Source: Rhodoplanes sp. Z2-YC6860
Lineage (GTDB): Bacteria; Pseudomonadota; Alphaproteobacteria; Rhizobiales; Xanthobacteraceae
Assembly: GCF_001579845.1 (NCBI RefSeq)
Contig: NZ_CP007440.1
Location: 3,184,029-3,248,028 of the forward strand
Length of the DNA stretch: 64,000 bases
Direction of reading: 5' to 3'
The position numbers and the translations under genes are program-made. A model generated the notes under the pieces. That model ran no database searches, was not told the origin of the DNA, and saw only the letters and a program-made list of their open reading frames with translations. Each line of letters begins with the position of its first letter. The first letter of the stretch is position 1. Positions 52,270-60,983 of this stretch are shown piece by piece.

Positions 52270-53307
52270 ATGAAACGGCTTGGTGCGGCAATTGGCTGCG
52301 CGGCTCTGCTGGCGTTGTTCGGCGCGGCGTTCGCCAGCGCTCCCGCGATGGCGCAGGAGCGCGCGCTGAAGAAGGTCACGTTCTCGCTCGACATCATCGT
52401 GCTGGGGCGGCACGCGCCGCTCTACGTAGCGCTCGACAAGGGCTACTACAAAGAAGAAGGTCTCGACGTGAATTTCGTCCCCGCCAAGGGGACCGCCGCG
52501 GCGATTCAGAACGTCGACAGCGGCATCGCGCAGATCGGCTTCGTCGACGTGGCCAGCCTGGTGGTGGCGCGCGCCAATGGCTCGGCCGTCAAGGTCGTCT
52601 CGGTCATCTACCAGAAGGCGCCGTACTGCCTGTTCTCGCTCGATCCCGGCGCCAACGTCACCAAGATTTCCGATCTCGAAGGGCTGAAGGTCGGCTCGAA
52701 CGCGGGCAGCTTCATTCCGAGCATTGCCAAGGCGCTGATGCGCAAGAACGGTCTCGATCCGAACAAGCTCTCGGTCGAAAGCATCGAGCCCGCGGCGCGC
52801 ATCGCGATGCTGGTGACCGACAAGATTCCTGCGATCGATTTCTTCAACATCAGCCGTCCGGCACTCGTGCGTGCCGCCAAGGAAGCCAAGAACGCGCAAG
52901 TGAAGACGTTCCTGTTCGCCGATCACGGCCTCGATCTCTATTCGAACGGCATCGGCGCCACCGAAACCTATCTCAAGGAAAACCCCGACGTGGTGAAGGG
53001 CTTCGTCCGCGCGACGCTGCGCGGCTATCAGTACACCTTCAAGCATTTCGAGGAAGCAGCCGAGATCATCCAGAAATATTCCAAGGCTCTGAAAAACGAT
53101 ATAACGGTCGAGGAGCTCAAGATCGTCGAAGAGTTGACGGTCACCCCCGAGGTCAAGATCAACGGCATCGGGTCGTTCACGCCGGCGCGCATGAAGTCGT
53201 CGGTCGAATGGATGGCGGAGAATGGCGGCTTCCCGCAGGACAAGACCCCGAAGCCGGAGGACGTGTACGCGGCAGGCTTCATGCCGGACAAGCCGGTGCT
53301 GCCCTGA
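52270..53307 (+). CDS. ABC substrate-binding protein, NitT/TauT (SsuA-like) type
   Basis: This 345-residue periplasmic receptor has the ATG at 52270 after gaggagatcc. The signal peptide (MKRLGAAIGCAALLALFG...) is cleaved after MAQ near residue 29. The mature part begins with the NMT1/SsuA signature LGRHAPLYVALDKGYYKEEG and has VDVASLVVARANG. Relatives take up sulfonates, nitrate, pyrimidine precursors or phthalate. Its operon partners follow. Confidence 0.9.
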   Translation: MKRLGAAIGCAALLALFGAAFASAPAMAQERALKKVTFSLDIIVLGRHAPLYVALDKGYYKEEGLDVNFVPAKGTAAAIQNVDSGIAQIGFVDVASLVVARANGSAVKVVSVIYQKAPYCLFSLDPGANVTKISDLEGLKVGSNAGSFIPSIAKALMRKNGLDPNKLSVESIEPAARIAMLVTDKIPAIDFFNISRPALVRAAKEAKNAQVKTFLFADHGLDLYSNGIGATETYLKENPDVVKGFVRATLRGYQYTFKHFEEAAEIIQKYSKALKNDITVEELKIVEELTVTPEVKINGIGSFTPARMKSSVEWMAENGGFPQDKTPKPEDVYAAGFMPDKPVLP

Positions 53308-53337
53308 GACGCTTTCGCAACATTCGATCGGCGGCCA

Positions 53338-54138
53338 ATGCCTGAAGCAGTGAACGGACGCGACGACGCCCGGCGGACGCCGTTCGGGCGGGTCGTCGGG
53401 GTGTCCAAGACCTTCGAGACCGGCGAGCAGACCGTCACGGCGGTCAAGGACGTCTCGTTCGAGTTCAACAAAGGCGATCTCGTTGCTCTGCTTGGACCGA
53501 GCGGCTGCGGCAAGACCACCGTGCTCAAGATGATGGGTGGGCTGATCCCATCGAGCGGCGGCCTGCTGGAGTTGGATGGTCAGGCGATCGTCAAGCCGTT
53601 CCCCGGCGTCGGCGTGGTGTTTCAGGCGCCGACCTTGATGCCGTGGCGCAGCGTGCTCGCGAATGTGCTGTTTCCGATGGAGGTGTTGGGAAAAGGCGGC
53701 GCTGCGGCAACGGCCCGCGCGCGGGAGATACTCAAGCTGGTCGGGCTCGAGGGTTTCGAGCAGGCCTATCCGAAGCAGTTGTCGGGCGGCATGCAGCAGC
53801 GCGTGTCGCTGTGCCGCGCGATCATTCACGAGCCCTCGATCCTGCTGATGGACGAACCGTTCGGTGCGCTCGACGAACTGACGCGGTTGGAAATGAACGA
53901 CCTGCTGCTCGATATCCGCCGTGTCACCAAGGCCACGGTGCTGTTCGTCACGCACAGCATCGCCGAGGCGATCTATCTTTCGGATCGCACCCTGGTGTTC
54001 TCCAAGCGGCCCGCGACCATCGCAAAAGAGCTGAAGGTCGACATTCCGTATCCGAGATCGGCGCAGTCGCGCTTCCTTCCGGAGTTCCATGAGTTGGAGC
54101 GCGAGGCCGGGATTGCGCTCGGCGTGGTGAAGCCATGA
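53338..54138 (+). CDS. ABC ATPase, NitT/TauT (SsuB-like) type
   Basis: This is a 266-residue ATPase with Walker A GPSGCGKTT near residue 54, Q-loop VVFQAPTLMPWRSV, signature LSGGMQQRV and Walker B LLMDEPFGALDE. The C-terminal EREAGI tail is usual for SsuB/TauB relatives. The stop overlaps the permease start by 4 bases. Confidence 0.92.
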   Translation: MPEAVNGRDDARRTPFGRVVGVSKTFETGEQTVTAVKDVSFEFNKGDLVALLGPSGCGKTTVLKMMGGLIPSSGGLLELDGQAIVKPFPGVGVVFQAPTLMPWRSVLANVLFPMEVLGKGGAAATARAREILKLVGLEGFEQAYPKQLSGGMQQRVSLCRAIIHEPSILLMDEPFGALDELTRLEMNDLLLDIRRVTKATVLFVTHSIAEAIYLSDRTLVFSKRPATIAKELKVDIPYPRSAQSRFLPEFHELEREAGIALGVVKP

Positions 54139-54899
54139 GCAAGCGCGTTTTGAAGATCGTCTATCCGTTGCTGGGCACAGCGATCATCATCCTGGCATGG
54201 CACTACTACGTCGTCTTGTTCAAGGTGCCGGCCGTGGTGCTGCCGACACCGCTTCAGGTGCTCATGGCATTGGTTCAGCGGTGGCAGTTGCTGACCGAAG
54301 AGCTCTGGATCACGGCGCTGGAATGCATCTACGGATTCCTGCTCGCGCTCGGCATCGGCATTCCGATCGCGGTCGTCATGACGTATTGGCGCGCCGCCAA
54401 TCAGATGTTCTACCCGCTGCTGGTGGCGAGCCAGTCGATCCCGAAAATCGCCATCGCGCCGATCCTGCTGGTCTGGTTCGGCACCGGAATCCAATCCAAG
54501 CTCGCGATGGCGTTTGTGACCGCGTTCTTTCCAGTGGTGATCGACACCGCGACCGGCCTTCGCGCCACGTCGCCCGAGCTTCTCGAGCTGGCGCGGTCGT
54601 TGCAATGCTCGCGATTGCAGACCTTCCTCAAGATTCAGCTTCCGTCGGCGCTGCCGTTCATCTTTTCCGGCGCCAAGATCGCCGTCACGCTTGCCGTCAT
54701 CGGCGCGGTGATCGGCGAGTTCGTCGGCTCCAACGAAGGGCTGGGCAATCTGCTGCTGGCCGCGAATTCCCAGCTCGATTCGCCGCTGGTGTGGGCTTCG
54801 CTCGTCGTTCTGAGCCTGCTCGGGATGGTGCTGTACGGCGCCGTGGTGCTCGCCGAAAAGCTTCTGATGCCGTGGGACGACGATGCCCACGGTCATTGA
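54135..54899 (+). CDS. ABC permease, NitT/TauT (SsuC-like) type
   Basis: This is a 254-residue membrane subunit with six helices. The EAA-type loop reads LLELARSLQCSRLQTFLKIQLPSALP around residues 150-175, with the Glu-Leu-Ala variant common in this class. It is the last gene of the receptor-ATPase-permease operon and converges on the Ldh-type gene 6 bases later. Confidence 0.92.
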   Translation: MSKRVLKIVYPLLGTAIIILAWHYYVVLFKVPAVVLPTPLQVLMALVQRWQLLTEELWITALECIYGFLLALGIGIPIAVVMTYWRAANQMFYPLLVASQSIPKIAIAPILLVWFGTGIQSKLAMAFVTAFFPVVIDTATGLRATSPELLELARSLQCSRLQTFLKIQLPSALPFIFSGAKIAVTLAVIGAVIGEFVGSNEGLGNLLLAANSQLDSPLVWASLVVLSLLGMVLYGAVVLAEKLLMPWDDDAHGH

Positions 54900-54905
54900 A
54901 GTGTT

Positions 54906-55970
54906 TCAGGGGACGAGCGGATGAGGCGAGACGCCAAGCTTCGTGGCGTAACGCGTCAGCATGTCGACGACCGCGGGCGGCAGCGTCAGCTGGCCTTGCG
55001 CGCGTTCGCGTTTGCGCCACTCGGGCTCGCCTGGCGTGAACAACTGGTCGACGCCCGGAGCCCGTTTACCCGAGCGGATTTGTTCGGCCGCAGCTGCCGC
55101 TGCCGACTTGAACGCCGCGACATCGCCGAAATGCGCAACGTCGACCGCGATGAAGATGTGCGAGCAATCGTAGGGCCTGGCGAAATCGCCATAGAGCGGC
55201 TGGACGTCGCGTCCGGTCGCCCCGCCCGAGAGCAGTCCACAAATGAGATCGATGAGCAGCGACAGGCCGAAGCCTTTCGGACCGCCGGTCGGCAGCAGCA
55301 TTCCGGCGATCGCGGTTTCCGGATCGGTGGTGGGGCTGCCTTGCGCATCGACGGCCCAGCCGGCCGGAATGGGTTTGCTCTGCTTCGCCGCCATGCGGAT
55401 CTTGCCCATCGCGGCTTCGCTGGTCGCCATGTCGAGCACCAGCGGAATCGCGCCGTCGGTCGGGACCGCGATGGCGAGCGGATTGTTGCCGACCACGCGC
55501 TCGGCGCCGCCGGGCGCGGGCATCAGGGGCCGCGTGTTGCAGCCGACGATGCCGATACAGCCGGCTTCCGCCGCGCGCACCGCGTAACGCCGCGCCGTGC
55601 CGAAGTGGAAGCCGTGGCGGACCGCGACGATCCCCGCGCCAAGGCGATGGGCGCGCTCGATGGCGAGGCCGATGGCCTGATCGCCGGTCAGATGACCGAG
55701 CGCGTTGCCGGCATCGAGCACCACCGCGACGCTTCGGTCGGACACCACCGTGCCCGCGTCCGCAGTCGAAACCGAACCGGCCTGGATACGGTCGACATAA
55801 AGGTCCACCAGCATGACGCCGTGCGAGGCGAGGCCTTCGAGATCGGCGTCGACCAAGCCGTCCGCGACCGTCTGCGCCGCGGGCTCGGCGAGTCCTGCGG
55901 CGACGAAGATTCTACGGACAAGTCCGGCCAATGCTTCGGCGGACACCGTGACTGTGGTGGTTGCATTCAT
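54906..55970 (-). CDS. Ldh-family (malate/L-lactate type) oxidoreductase
   Basis: This is a 354-residue NAD(P)-dependent enzyme of the type-2 malate/L-sulfolactate/ureidoglycolate dehydrogenase family (not classical Rossmann). Landmarks are DLEGLASHGVMLV near residue 53 with the catalytic His, VGCNTRPLMPAPGGAERVVGNNPLAIA, and GFGLSLLIDLICGLLSGG near 238. It oxidises a 2-hydroxy acid. It is divergent from a GntR gene, so it is a likely target of that regulator. Confidence 0.88.
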   Translation of the reverse strand: MNATTTVTVSAEALAGLVRRIFVAAGLAEPAAQTVADGLVDADLEGLASHGVMLVDLYVDRIQAGSVSTADAGTVVSDRSVAVVLDAGNALGHLTGDQAIGLAIERAHRLGAGIVAVRHGFHFGTARRYAVRAAEAGCIGIVGCNTRPLMPAPGGAERVVGNNPLAIAVPTDGAIPLVLDMATSEAAMGKIRMAAKQSKPIPAGWAVDAQGSPTTDPETAIAGMLLPTGGPKGFGLSLLIDLICGLLSGGATGRDVQPLYGDFARPYDCSHIFIAVDVAHFGDVAAFKSAAAAAAEQIRSGKRAPGVDQLFTPGEPEWRKRERAQGQLTLPPAVVDMLTRYATKLGVSPHPLVP

Positions 55971-56040
55971 GCGGCGGCAAAATCGTCGGATTTAAAAGGC
56001 GTCGTTGCGGCTGGCGGCTTGATCGGCGCACACTTTCAAG

Positions 56041-56075
56041 ATATTTTCTGCAAGTCAAATGATTATCGAAAATAT
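56041..56075. promoter_or_regulatory. Inverted repeat in the Ldh/GntR divergent gap
   Basis: atattttc (56041-56048) and gaaaatat (56068-56075) are inverted arms separated by 19 bases, a spacing of about 27 bases centre to centre. Placement between a GntR gene and a divergent target supports an operator pair. Confidence 0.5.
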
Positions 56076-56167
56076 GGTCATCCGATGCAGGATGCTTGCC
56101 TTTGCGAGTTGTCCGACGGTCCAGTAAAAGGACCGCCCATTGTGAATGGCCGGGATTCGATTTGATC

Positions 56168-56887
56168 ATGAAAACCACTGAAGCCCCCAAATTCGAGCGT
56201 GAGAAGCAGGTCGTCACGCAATCGGCTCAGGTCTGGCAGCGCATCCGTTCCGACATTCTGGTGGGCGATCTGCTGCCGGGCGCGCGGCTGCGGATGGAGG
56301 ATCTGCGCGAGCGCTACGGAGTGGGCTTCAGTCCGTTGCGCGAAGCCTTGATGCGGCTCGAAGCGGAAGGCCTCGTGCTGCTCCGTCAGAACAAGGGCTT
56401 CCAGGTGCTGCCGGCATCGGCGGAGAATTTGCGCGACGTCTGCGCGGTGCGGCGCGAGATCGAATGCCTGGCGCTGCGCTGGTCGATCGAGCGCGGCGAC
56501 CTGACGTGGGAGACTCACGTCGTCGCGGCGTTTCATCGGCTTTCGCGCGAGACCAAATTCGAGGGCAGCAGCAACCGGCTGAGCCGGCCGTGGGTCGAGG
56601 CGCACCGCAACTTCCATGCGGCGCTGACCAGCGCCAGCGGCTCGGTGATGATCGAGACCTTCCGTGAGACGGCGTTCGACCAATCCGAACGCTACGTCGC
56701 GCTTTCCATTTCCAATACCTCCCGTCCCCGCGAGGACGTCGACGAGCATGAGGCGATCATGAAGGCGGCGCTCGCGCGCGACGCCGATCGCGCATGCCGC
56801 CTGTCGGCCGCGCACATCGAGCGAACGATGTCGAAGGCGGAGGCCGCGATCCTGGTGCCGGCAGGAGTGCGCCGCAAGCGACGCTGA
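56168..56887 (+). CDS. GntR-family transcriptional regulator, FCD domain
   Basis: This 239-residue protein has a winged-helix N-terminus (RIRSDILVGDLLPGARLRMED, SPLREALMRLEAEGLV) and a helical FCD domain with DV-x-x-HE-x-x and AAHIERT metal-type positions. The start at 56168 follows tttgatc and fits the family. It is the first gene of a rightward run with a Bug receptor, TPP enzyme, amidohydrolase and GST, which it probably controls together with the divergent Ldh-type gene. Confidence 0.88.
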   Translation: MKTTEAPKFEREKQVVTQSAQVWQRIRSDILVGDLLPGARLRMEDLRERYGVGFSPLREALMRLEAEGLVLLRQNKGFQVLPASAENLRDVCAVRREIECLALRWSIERGDLTWETHVVAAFHRLSRETKFEGSSNRLSRPWVEAHRNFHAALTSASGSVMIETFRETAFDQSERYVALSISNTSRPREDVDEHEAIMKAALARDADRACRLSAAHIERTMSKAEAAILVPAGVRRKRR

Positions 56888-56923
56888 ACTCCAGCGCCGG
56901 GCGGCATCAACGAAGAGGTCGTT

Positions 56924-57883
56924 ATGCGCTGTTTTCTGGCTGTGCTCGCAATCCTCGGTTCCGTCCAGACTCAAGCCTGGTCGCAGAGTTATCCGTCCAA
57001 GAATGTCACGCTGGTCGTCCCGTTTGCGCCCGGCGGCGCCTCGGACATCATGGGCCGCGCCGTCGGCCAGAAGCTTTCCGAAATCTGGAAGCAGCCGGTG
57101 ATCATCGAAAACAAGCCCGGCGCCAGCACGACCCTGGGCACGGCTTACGCTTCGACCCAACCGGCGGACGGCTACACGCTGCTGCTCGCGCCACCGCCCT
57201 TCGTCATCATGCCGCACGTCTATTCCAACCTGCGCTACAAGGCGCTGGAGGATTTCCGCGCGGTCTCGGTGATCGCCTATTATCCGCTGGTCACCGTGGT
57301 GAGCAATTCGCTGCCAGTGCACAATCTGAAAGAGCTGTTCGAATACGCCCGGAAGAATCCCGGCACGCCGTTCGCCTCCGTCGGACCGGGGTCGTCGCCG
57401 CACCTGATGTCGGAGTACATGGCGCTCGGCGAGAAGCTCGACATGGTGCATGTGCCGTATCGCAGCGGCGGGCAGGTGTTCGCCGATCTCATCACCGGGC
57501 GCATCTCGTTCTATTCGGGGCCCTCGACCGAAGTGCTGCCGCAGATCCGTGCCGGCAAGGTCCGCGCCATCGCGGTGCTGACGGAAAAGCGCATCAAGCA
57601 GTTGCCGGACGTTCCGACCTCCGTTGAGCAGGGCTTCGGTAAATACGTCGGCTCGTCGTGGTCCTCGATCGTGGTTCCCGCCAAGACGCCGGACGACATC
57701 GTCGCGAAGATCGGAGCCGACATCGCGACGGTCGTCAAAGACCCGGACTTCCGCACGAAGCTCGAGGAGCAGGGCGCGGAGTTTCTGGAAGTCACGCCCG
57801 CACAGGCGCAAGCCTTCCTGGTCAAGGAAGACAAGCTGTGGGGACCGCTGGTCACCGCGAGCGGCGTCAAGCCGGAGAACTGA
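56924..57883 (+). CDS. Tricarboxylate-type (Bug/TctC) periplasmic receptor
   Basis: This is a 319-residue receptor with a short signal peptide (cleavage after SQS near residue 24). Motifs: SYPSKNVTLVVPFAPGGASD, ENKPGASTTLG, HVPYRSGGQVF, and a normal end. It follows the GntR gene by 36 bases and a hairpin separates it from the TPP enzyme. It likely delivers the cluster's substrate, yet no TctAB membrane genes are present here. Confidence 0.9.
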   Translation: MRCFLAVLAILGSVQTQAWSQSYPSKNVTLVVPFAPGGASDIMGRAVGQKLSEIWKQPVIIENKPGASTTLGTAYASTQPADGYTLLLAPPPFVIMPHVYSNLRYKALEDFRAVSVIAYYPLVTVVSNSLPVHNLKELFEYARKNPGTPFASVGPGSSPHLMSEYMALGEKLDMVHVPYRSGGQVFADLITGRISFYSGPSTEVLPQIRAGKVRAIAVLTEKRIKQLPDVPTSVEQGFGKYVGSSWSSIVVPAKTPDDIVAKIGADIATVVKDPDFRTKLEEQGAEFLEVTPAQAQAFLVKEDKLWGPLVTASGVKPEN

Positions 57884-57903
57884 TCGCACTTTCTTCGTAA
57901 CAG

Positions 57904-57924
57904 GGCCGCGCAGTTCGCGCGGCC
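57904..57924 (+). terminator. Intercistronic hairpin after the Bug receptor
   Basis: ggccgcgc and gcgcggcc form a perfect 8-bp stem with a 5-base loop, 20 bases after the stop. No T-run; probably a partial terminator that keeps receptor levels above enzyme levels. Confidence 0.55.
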
Positions 57925-57948
57925 TCAACACCACCAAAGTGAGAAGAC

Positions 57949-59727
57949 ATGAAAGACCTTGAAAGGCCGGTAAACAAGGCTGCCCCGAACGACATGGGAT
58001 GGGCGAGCGACGTCGCAGCCGAGATGCTGCGCAAGCTGAACATCAAATATGTCTCGCTCAATCCCGGCGCGAGCTATCGCGGCTTCCACGACAGCCTGGT
58101 GAACTATCTCGGCAACGGCTCGCCGCAGATGCTGCTGTGCCTGCACGAGGACCACGTCGTCGCCATCGCGCATGGCTATGCCAAGGTCGCCGACGAGCCG
58201 ATGGCCTGCGTGCTGCACAGCAATGTCGGCCTGATGCACGGCTTGATGGCGGTGTTCAACGCGTGGTGCGACCGCATGCCGATCCTGGCGCTCGGCGCGA
58301 CAGGGCCGGTCGATGCGGAGCGGCGGCGGCCGTGGATCGACTGGATCCACACCGCGAAAGACCAGGGCGCGCTGCTCCGTAACTTCACCAAGTGGGACGA
58401 CGAGCCGCGCTCGCCGGCCGCCATCGTCGAGGGCATGCTGAAGGCCTATCAGATGGCGACCACGCCGCCCTACGGGCCGGTCTATGTCTGTCTCGATGCG
58501 GGCCTGCAGGAGACCAAGCTCGACCGCTCGGTCTACGTTCCCGATCCGAGCCGCTTCCGCGCCGCGGATGCGCCGTCGGCCTCCGAGGCGCAGCTTTCGG
58601 CGCTGGCCGATCTGATCGCGGCGGCGAAGAAGCCGCTGTTCCTGTTCGGGCGCGGTTCGCGCAAGCAGGACGCCTGGGATCGCCGCGTCGCGCTGGTCGA
58701 GCACTCAGGCGCTGCGGTGCTGACGTCGATCCGCGAGCGCTCGGTGTTCCCGACCGATCATCCGCAGCACGCGGTGCCGCCGTCCTACTGGCTGAGCCCC
58801 AAGGCCAAGGAGGTCGTGACGGATTCCGATCTGATCGTCAGCTTCGACTGGGTCGACCTCAACGGTTTCTTCCTGCAGATCTCGAAGAAGACCGCGGACA
58901 CTAAAGCCAAGGTCGCGCATGTCTCGCTCGATCACGCGCTGCATAACGGCTGGAGCATGGACTACTTCAGCCTGCCGCCGATCGATCTGCCGGTCGCGGC
59001 CGACGCCGACGTGCTGATCGCGCAACTGCTGCCCGTGCTGCAGAAGCGCTTTGCCAAGCGGCCGGCGTCCCGCAGCACCGGCAAGAGCACGCTGGCTCCC
59101 GCCGAATACTCCGCCAACAGCGCGACCGAGATCATGCCGCGCGACGTCGAGGTGGCGCTGCAGAAGATCAGGGGCACGCGCAAGTTCAGCCTGGCGCACA
59201 CCACGATCGGCTGGGCCGGCGACGTCTACCCGTTCCACGATCCGCTCGATTTCCTGGGCCACGACGGCGGCGCGGGGCTTGCGGCTGGTCCCGGCATCAC
59301 GGTCGGCGTGTCGCTTGCGATGAAGGACAGCGGCCGGTCGGTGGTCTCGGTGCTCGGCGACGGCGACTTCATGCAGGGCGTCTCCGCGCTCTGGACCGCC
59401 GCGCATTATTCGCTGCCGGCGCTCTATATCGTCTCGAACAACCGCTCCAACTTCAACGACGAGCTGCATCAGGAAGCCGTGGCGAAGATCCGCGCCCGGC
59501 CGGTGGAGAACCGCTGGATCGGCCAGCGCATCGATCATCCGCAGCTCGATTTCGCAGCGCTTGCGCGGGCGCAGGGCGTCGAGGCCGAAGGCCCGGTGAA
59601 GAACGTGCCGGATCTCGAAGCCGCCATCCTGCGCGGCCTCAAGGTCGTCGAGCAGGGACAGCCGTATCTGATCGACGCCCATGTGGTGCCGGGCTACGCC
59701 ACGCCGCCGCTGGCGCGCGGCGAGTAG
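57949..59727 (+). CDS. Thiamine pyrophosphate enzyme (decarboxylase/ALS-like)
   Basis: This is a 592-residue TPP enzyme. The catalytic Glu lies in CLHEDHVVAIAHGYA (near residue 69). The PP domain has GDGDFMQG...NNRSN (near residues 465-500) for Mg-TPP. An N-terminal extension of about 15 residues precedes the PYR domain. It is related at family level to benzoylformate decarboxylase and acetolactate synthase; a 2-keto acid is the expected substrate. It lies between the Bug receptor and a Tat-exported amidohydrolase. Confidence 0.88.
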   Translation: MKDLERPVNKAAPNDMGWASDVAAEMLRKLNIKYVSLNPGASYRGFHDSLVNYLGNGSPQMLLCLHEDHVVAIAHGYAKVADEPMACVLHSNVGLMHGLMAVFNAWCDRMPILALGATGPVDAERRRPWIDWIHTAKDQGALLRNFTKWDDEPRSPAAIVEGMLKAYQMATTPPYGPVYVCLDAGLQETKLDRSVYVPDPSRFRAADAPSASEAQLSALADLIAAAKKPLFLFGRGSRKQDAWDRRVALVEHSGAAVLTSIRERSVFPTDHPQHAVPPSYWLSPKAKEVVTDSDLIVSFDWVDLNGFFLQISKKTADTKAKVAHVSLDHALHNGWSMDYFSLPPIDLPVAADADVLIAQLLPVLQKRFAKRPASRSTGKSTLAPAEYSANSATEIMPRDVEVALQKIRGTRKFSLAHTTIGWAGDVYPFHDPLDFLGHDGGAGLAAGPGITVGVSLAMKDSGRSVVSVLGDGDFMQGVSALWTAAHYSLPALYIVSNNRSNFNDELHQEAVAKIRARPVENRWIGQRIDHPQLDFAALARAQGVEAEGPVKNVPDLEAAILRGLKVVEQGQPYLIDAHVVPGYATPPLARGE

Positions 59728-59782
59728 GGAGCAGGCAAGACGTCGAGGGGCGAAAGGCATTTCCAACGTTGAGGTGACAACC

Positions 59783-60883
59783 ATGACAATGCTCAATGCC
59801 ACGCCTCCCGGCGCCTTCCGTTGTGACACAAGTCACGTCCACACCGCCGGCTGCTGCGGCCGGCGGAATTTTCTCAAAGGCATGGCCGCGATGGGCGCCG
59901 GCGCGCTGTTTGGCGCCGGCACCGCGAAGGCGCAGACGGCAGCCTCTGAGAAGCCGTTCCGGATCGACGTCCACCACCACTTCTCGTCGCCGGGCTTCAT
60001 CGCGGAGATCACTGGCCGCAAGACCGGGCAGGTGCCGCTGATGCGGCTCACCGCGCAGAAGTCGATCGAGGACATGGACAAAGGGGGCGTCGCGACCTCG
60101 ATCCTGTCGATCAGCGAGCCCAGCGTGTTCTTCGGCAACTATGACGCGGCCCGCGCACTGGCGCGCGAGACCAACGACTTCGGCGCGCGTCTGGTCAGGG
60201 AGTATCCCGGCCGCTTCGGCCTGTTCGGCACCGTCCCGCTGCCCGACGTCGAGGGCTCGCTGCGCGAGATCGAATACGCGCTCGACACGCTGAAGGCCGA
60301 CGGCATCTGCATGATGACCGACTACGAGGGCAAGTTCCTCGGCGATCCGGCCTTCACGCCGGTGATGGAGGAATTGAATCGCCGCAAGGCGGTGGTCTAC
60401 ACGCATCCGTTCCGCAACGCCTGCTGCCGCAACCTCGTACCCGACGTGTTCGAGCCTGCCATCGAGCTCGGCACCGACACCACGCGAACCATCGCGAGCC
60501 TCATTTTCAGCGGCACGGCGCCGCGCTTCCCCGATATCAAGTTCATCTTCTCGCATGCCGGCGGCACCGCGCCCTATCTGGTCCAGCGCTTCACGTTCCT
60601 TGCCGACCTTCGCAAGGATCTGAGATCACGATTGCCCGAAGGGCCGATCCACTATCTGCAGCGCTTCTACTACGACACCGCCAACGCCTCGACGGTCTAT
60701 CCGCTGGCCTCGCTGATGAAGCTCATCAAGCCGACCCAGCTGGTGTTCGGCACCGACTTCCCGTTCCTCACGGCGAGCGGCACGGCGACGGAGCTCCGCG
60801 AGACCGGCATGTTCAGCGCCGCGGAGTTGCGCCTGATCGAGCGCGGCAACGCCGAAACCATGATGCCGAAATACAAGACTTGA
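59783..60883 (+). CDS. Amidohydrolase family 2 with Tat signal
   Basis: This is a 366-residue metal enzyme of the ACMSD/gamma-resorcylate decarboxylase type. The ATG at 59783 after gaggtg leaves a leader with CCGRRNFLKGMAAMGAGALF, a twin-arginine motif and hydrophobic stretch, cleavage near TAKAQ (about residue 52). Metal ligands: DVHHHF, THPF, FSHAGG and FGTDFPF. Export by Tat would place this decarboxylase/hydrolase in the periplasm, which is unusual for the family. It follows the TPP enzyme by 55 bases. Confidence 0.85.
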   Translation: MTMLNATPPGAFRCDTSHVHTAGCCGRRNFLKGMAAMGAGALFGAGTAKAQTAASEKPFRIDVHHHFSSPGFIAEITGRKTGQVPLMRLTAQKSIEDMDKGGVATSILSISEPSVFFGNYDAARALARETNDFGARLVREYPGRFGLFGTVPLPDVEGSLREIEYALDTLKADGICMMTDYEGKFLGDPAFTPVMEELNRRKAVVYTHPFRNACCRNLVPDVFEPAIELGTDTTRTIASLIFSGTAPRFPDIKFIFSHAGGTAPYLVQRFTFLADLRKDLRSRLPEGPIHYLQRFYYDTANASTVYPLASLMKLIKPTQLVFGTDFPFLTASGTATELRETGMFSAAELRLIERGNAETMMPKYKT

Positions 60884-60894
60884 GCCGGGGATGG

Positions 60895-60924
60895 GGCCAT
60901 GACGGATGCGCATCCGTCATGGCC
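60895..60924. repeat. 30-bp perfect palindrome
   Basis: The half-site ggccatgacggatgc (60895-60909) is followed at once by its exact reverse complement, with no spacer. It sits 11 bases after the amidohydrolase stop and 59 bases before the GST start. In RNA it would be a hairpin with a 4-base turn and an 11-13 bp stem. Confidence 0.9.
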
Positions 60925-60983
60925 GTTCCGGTTGCGAAATCCCTGCTAGACTCCCTCCGGCGAGAAACTTCAGGGAGACGCCG

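Noticed and set aside
52045-54090. 681-codon minus-strand frame opposite the NitT/TauT-type operon
   Set aside because: It is antisense to the receptor and ATPase genes with typical GC-rich shadow composition.
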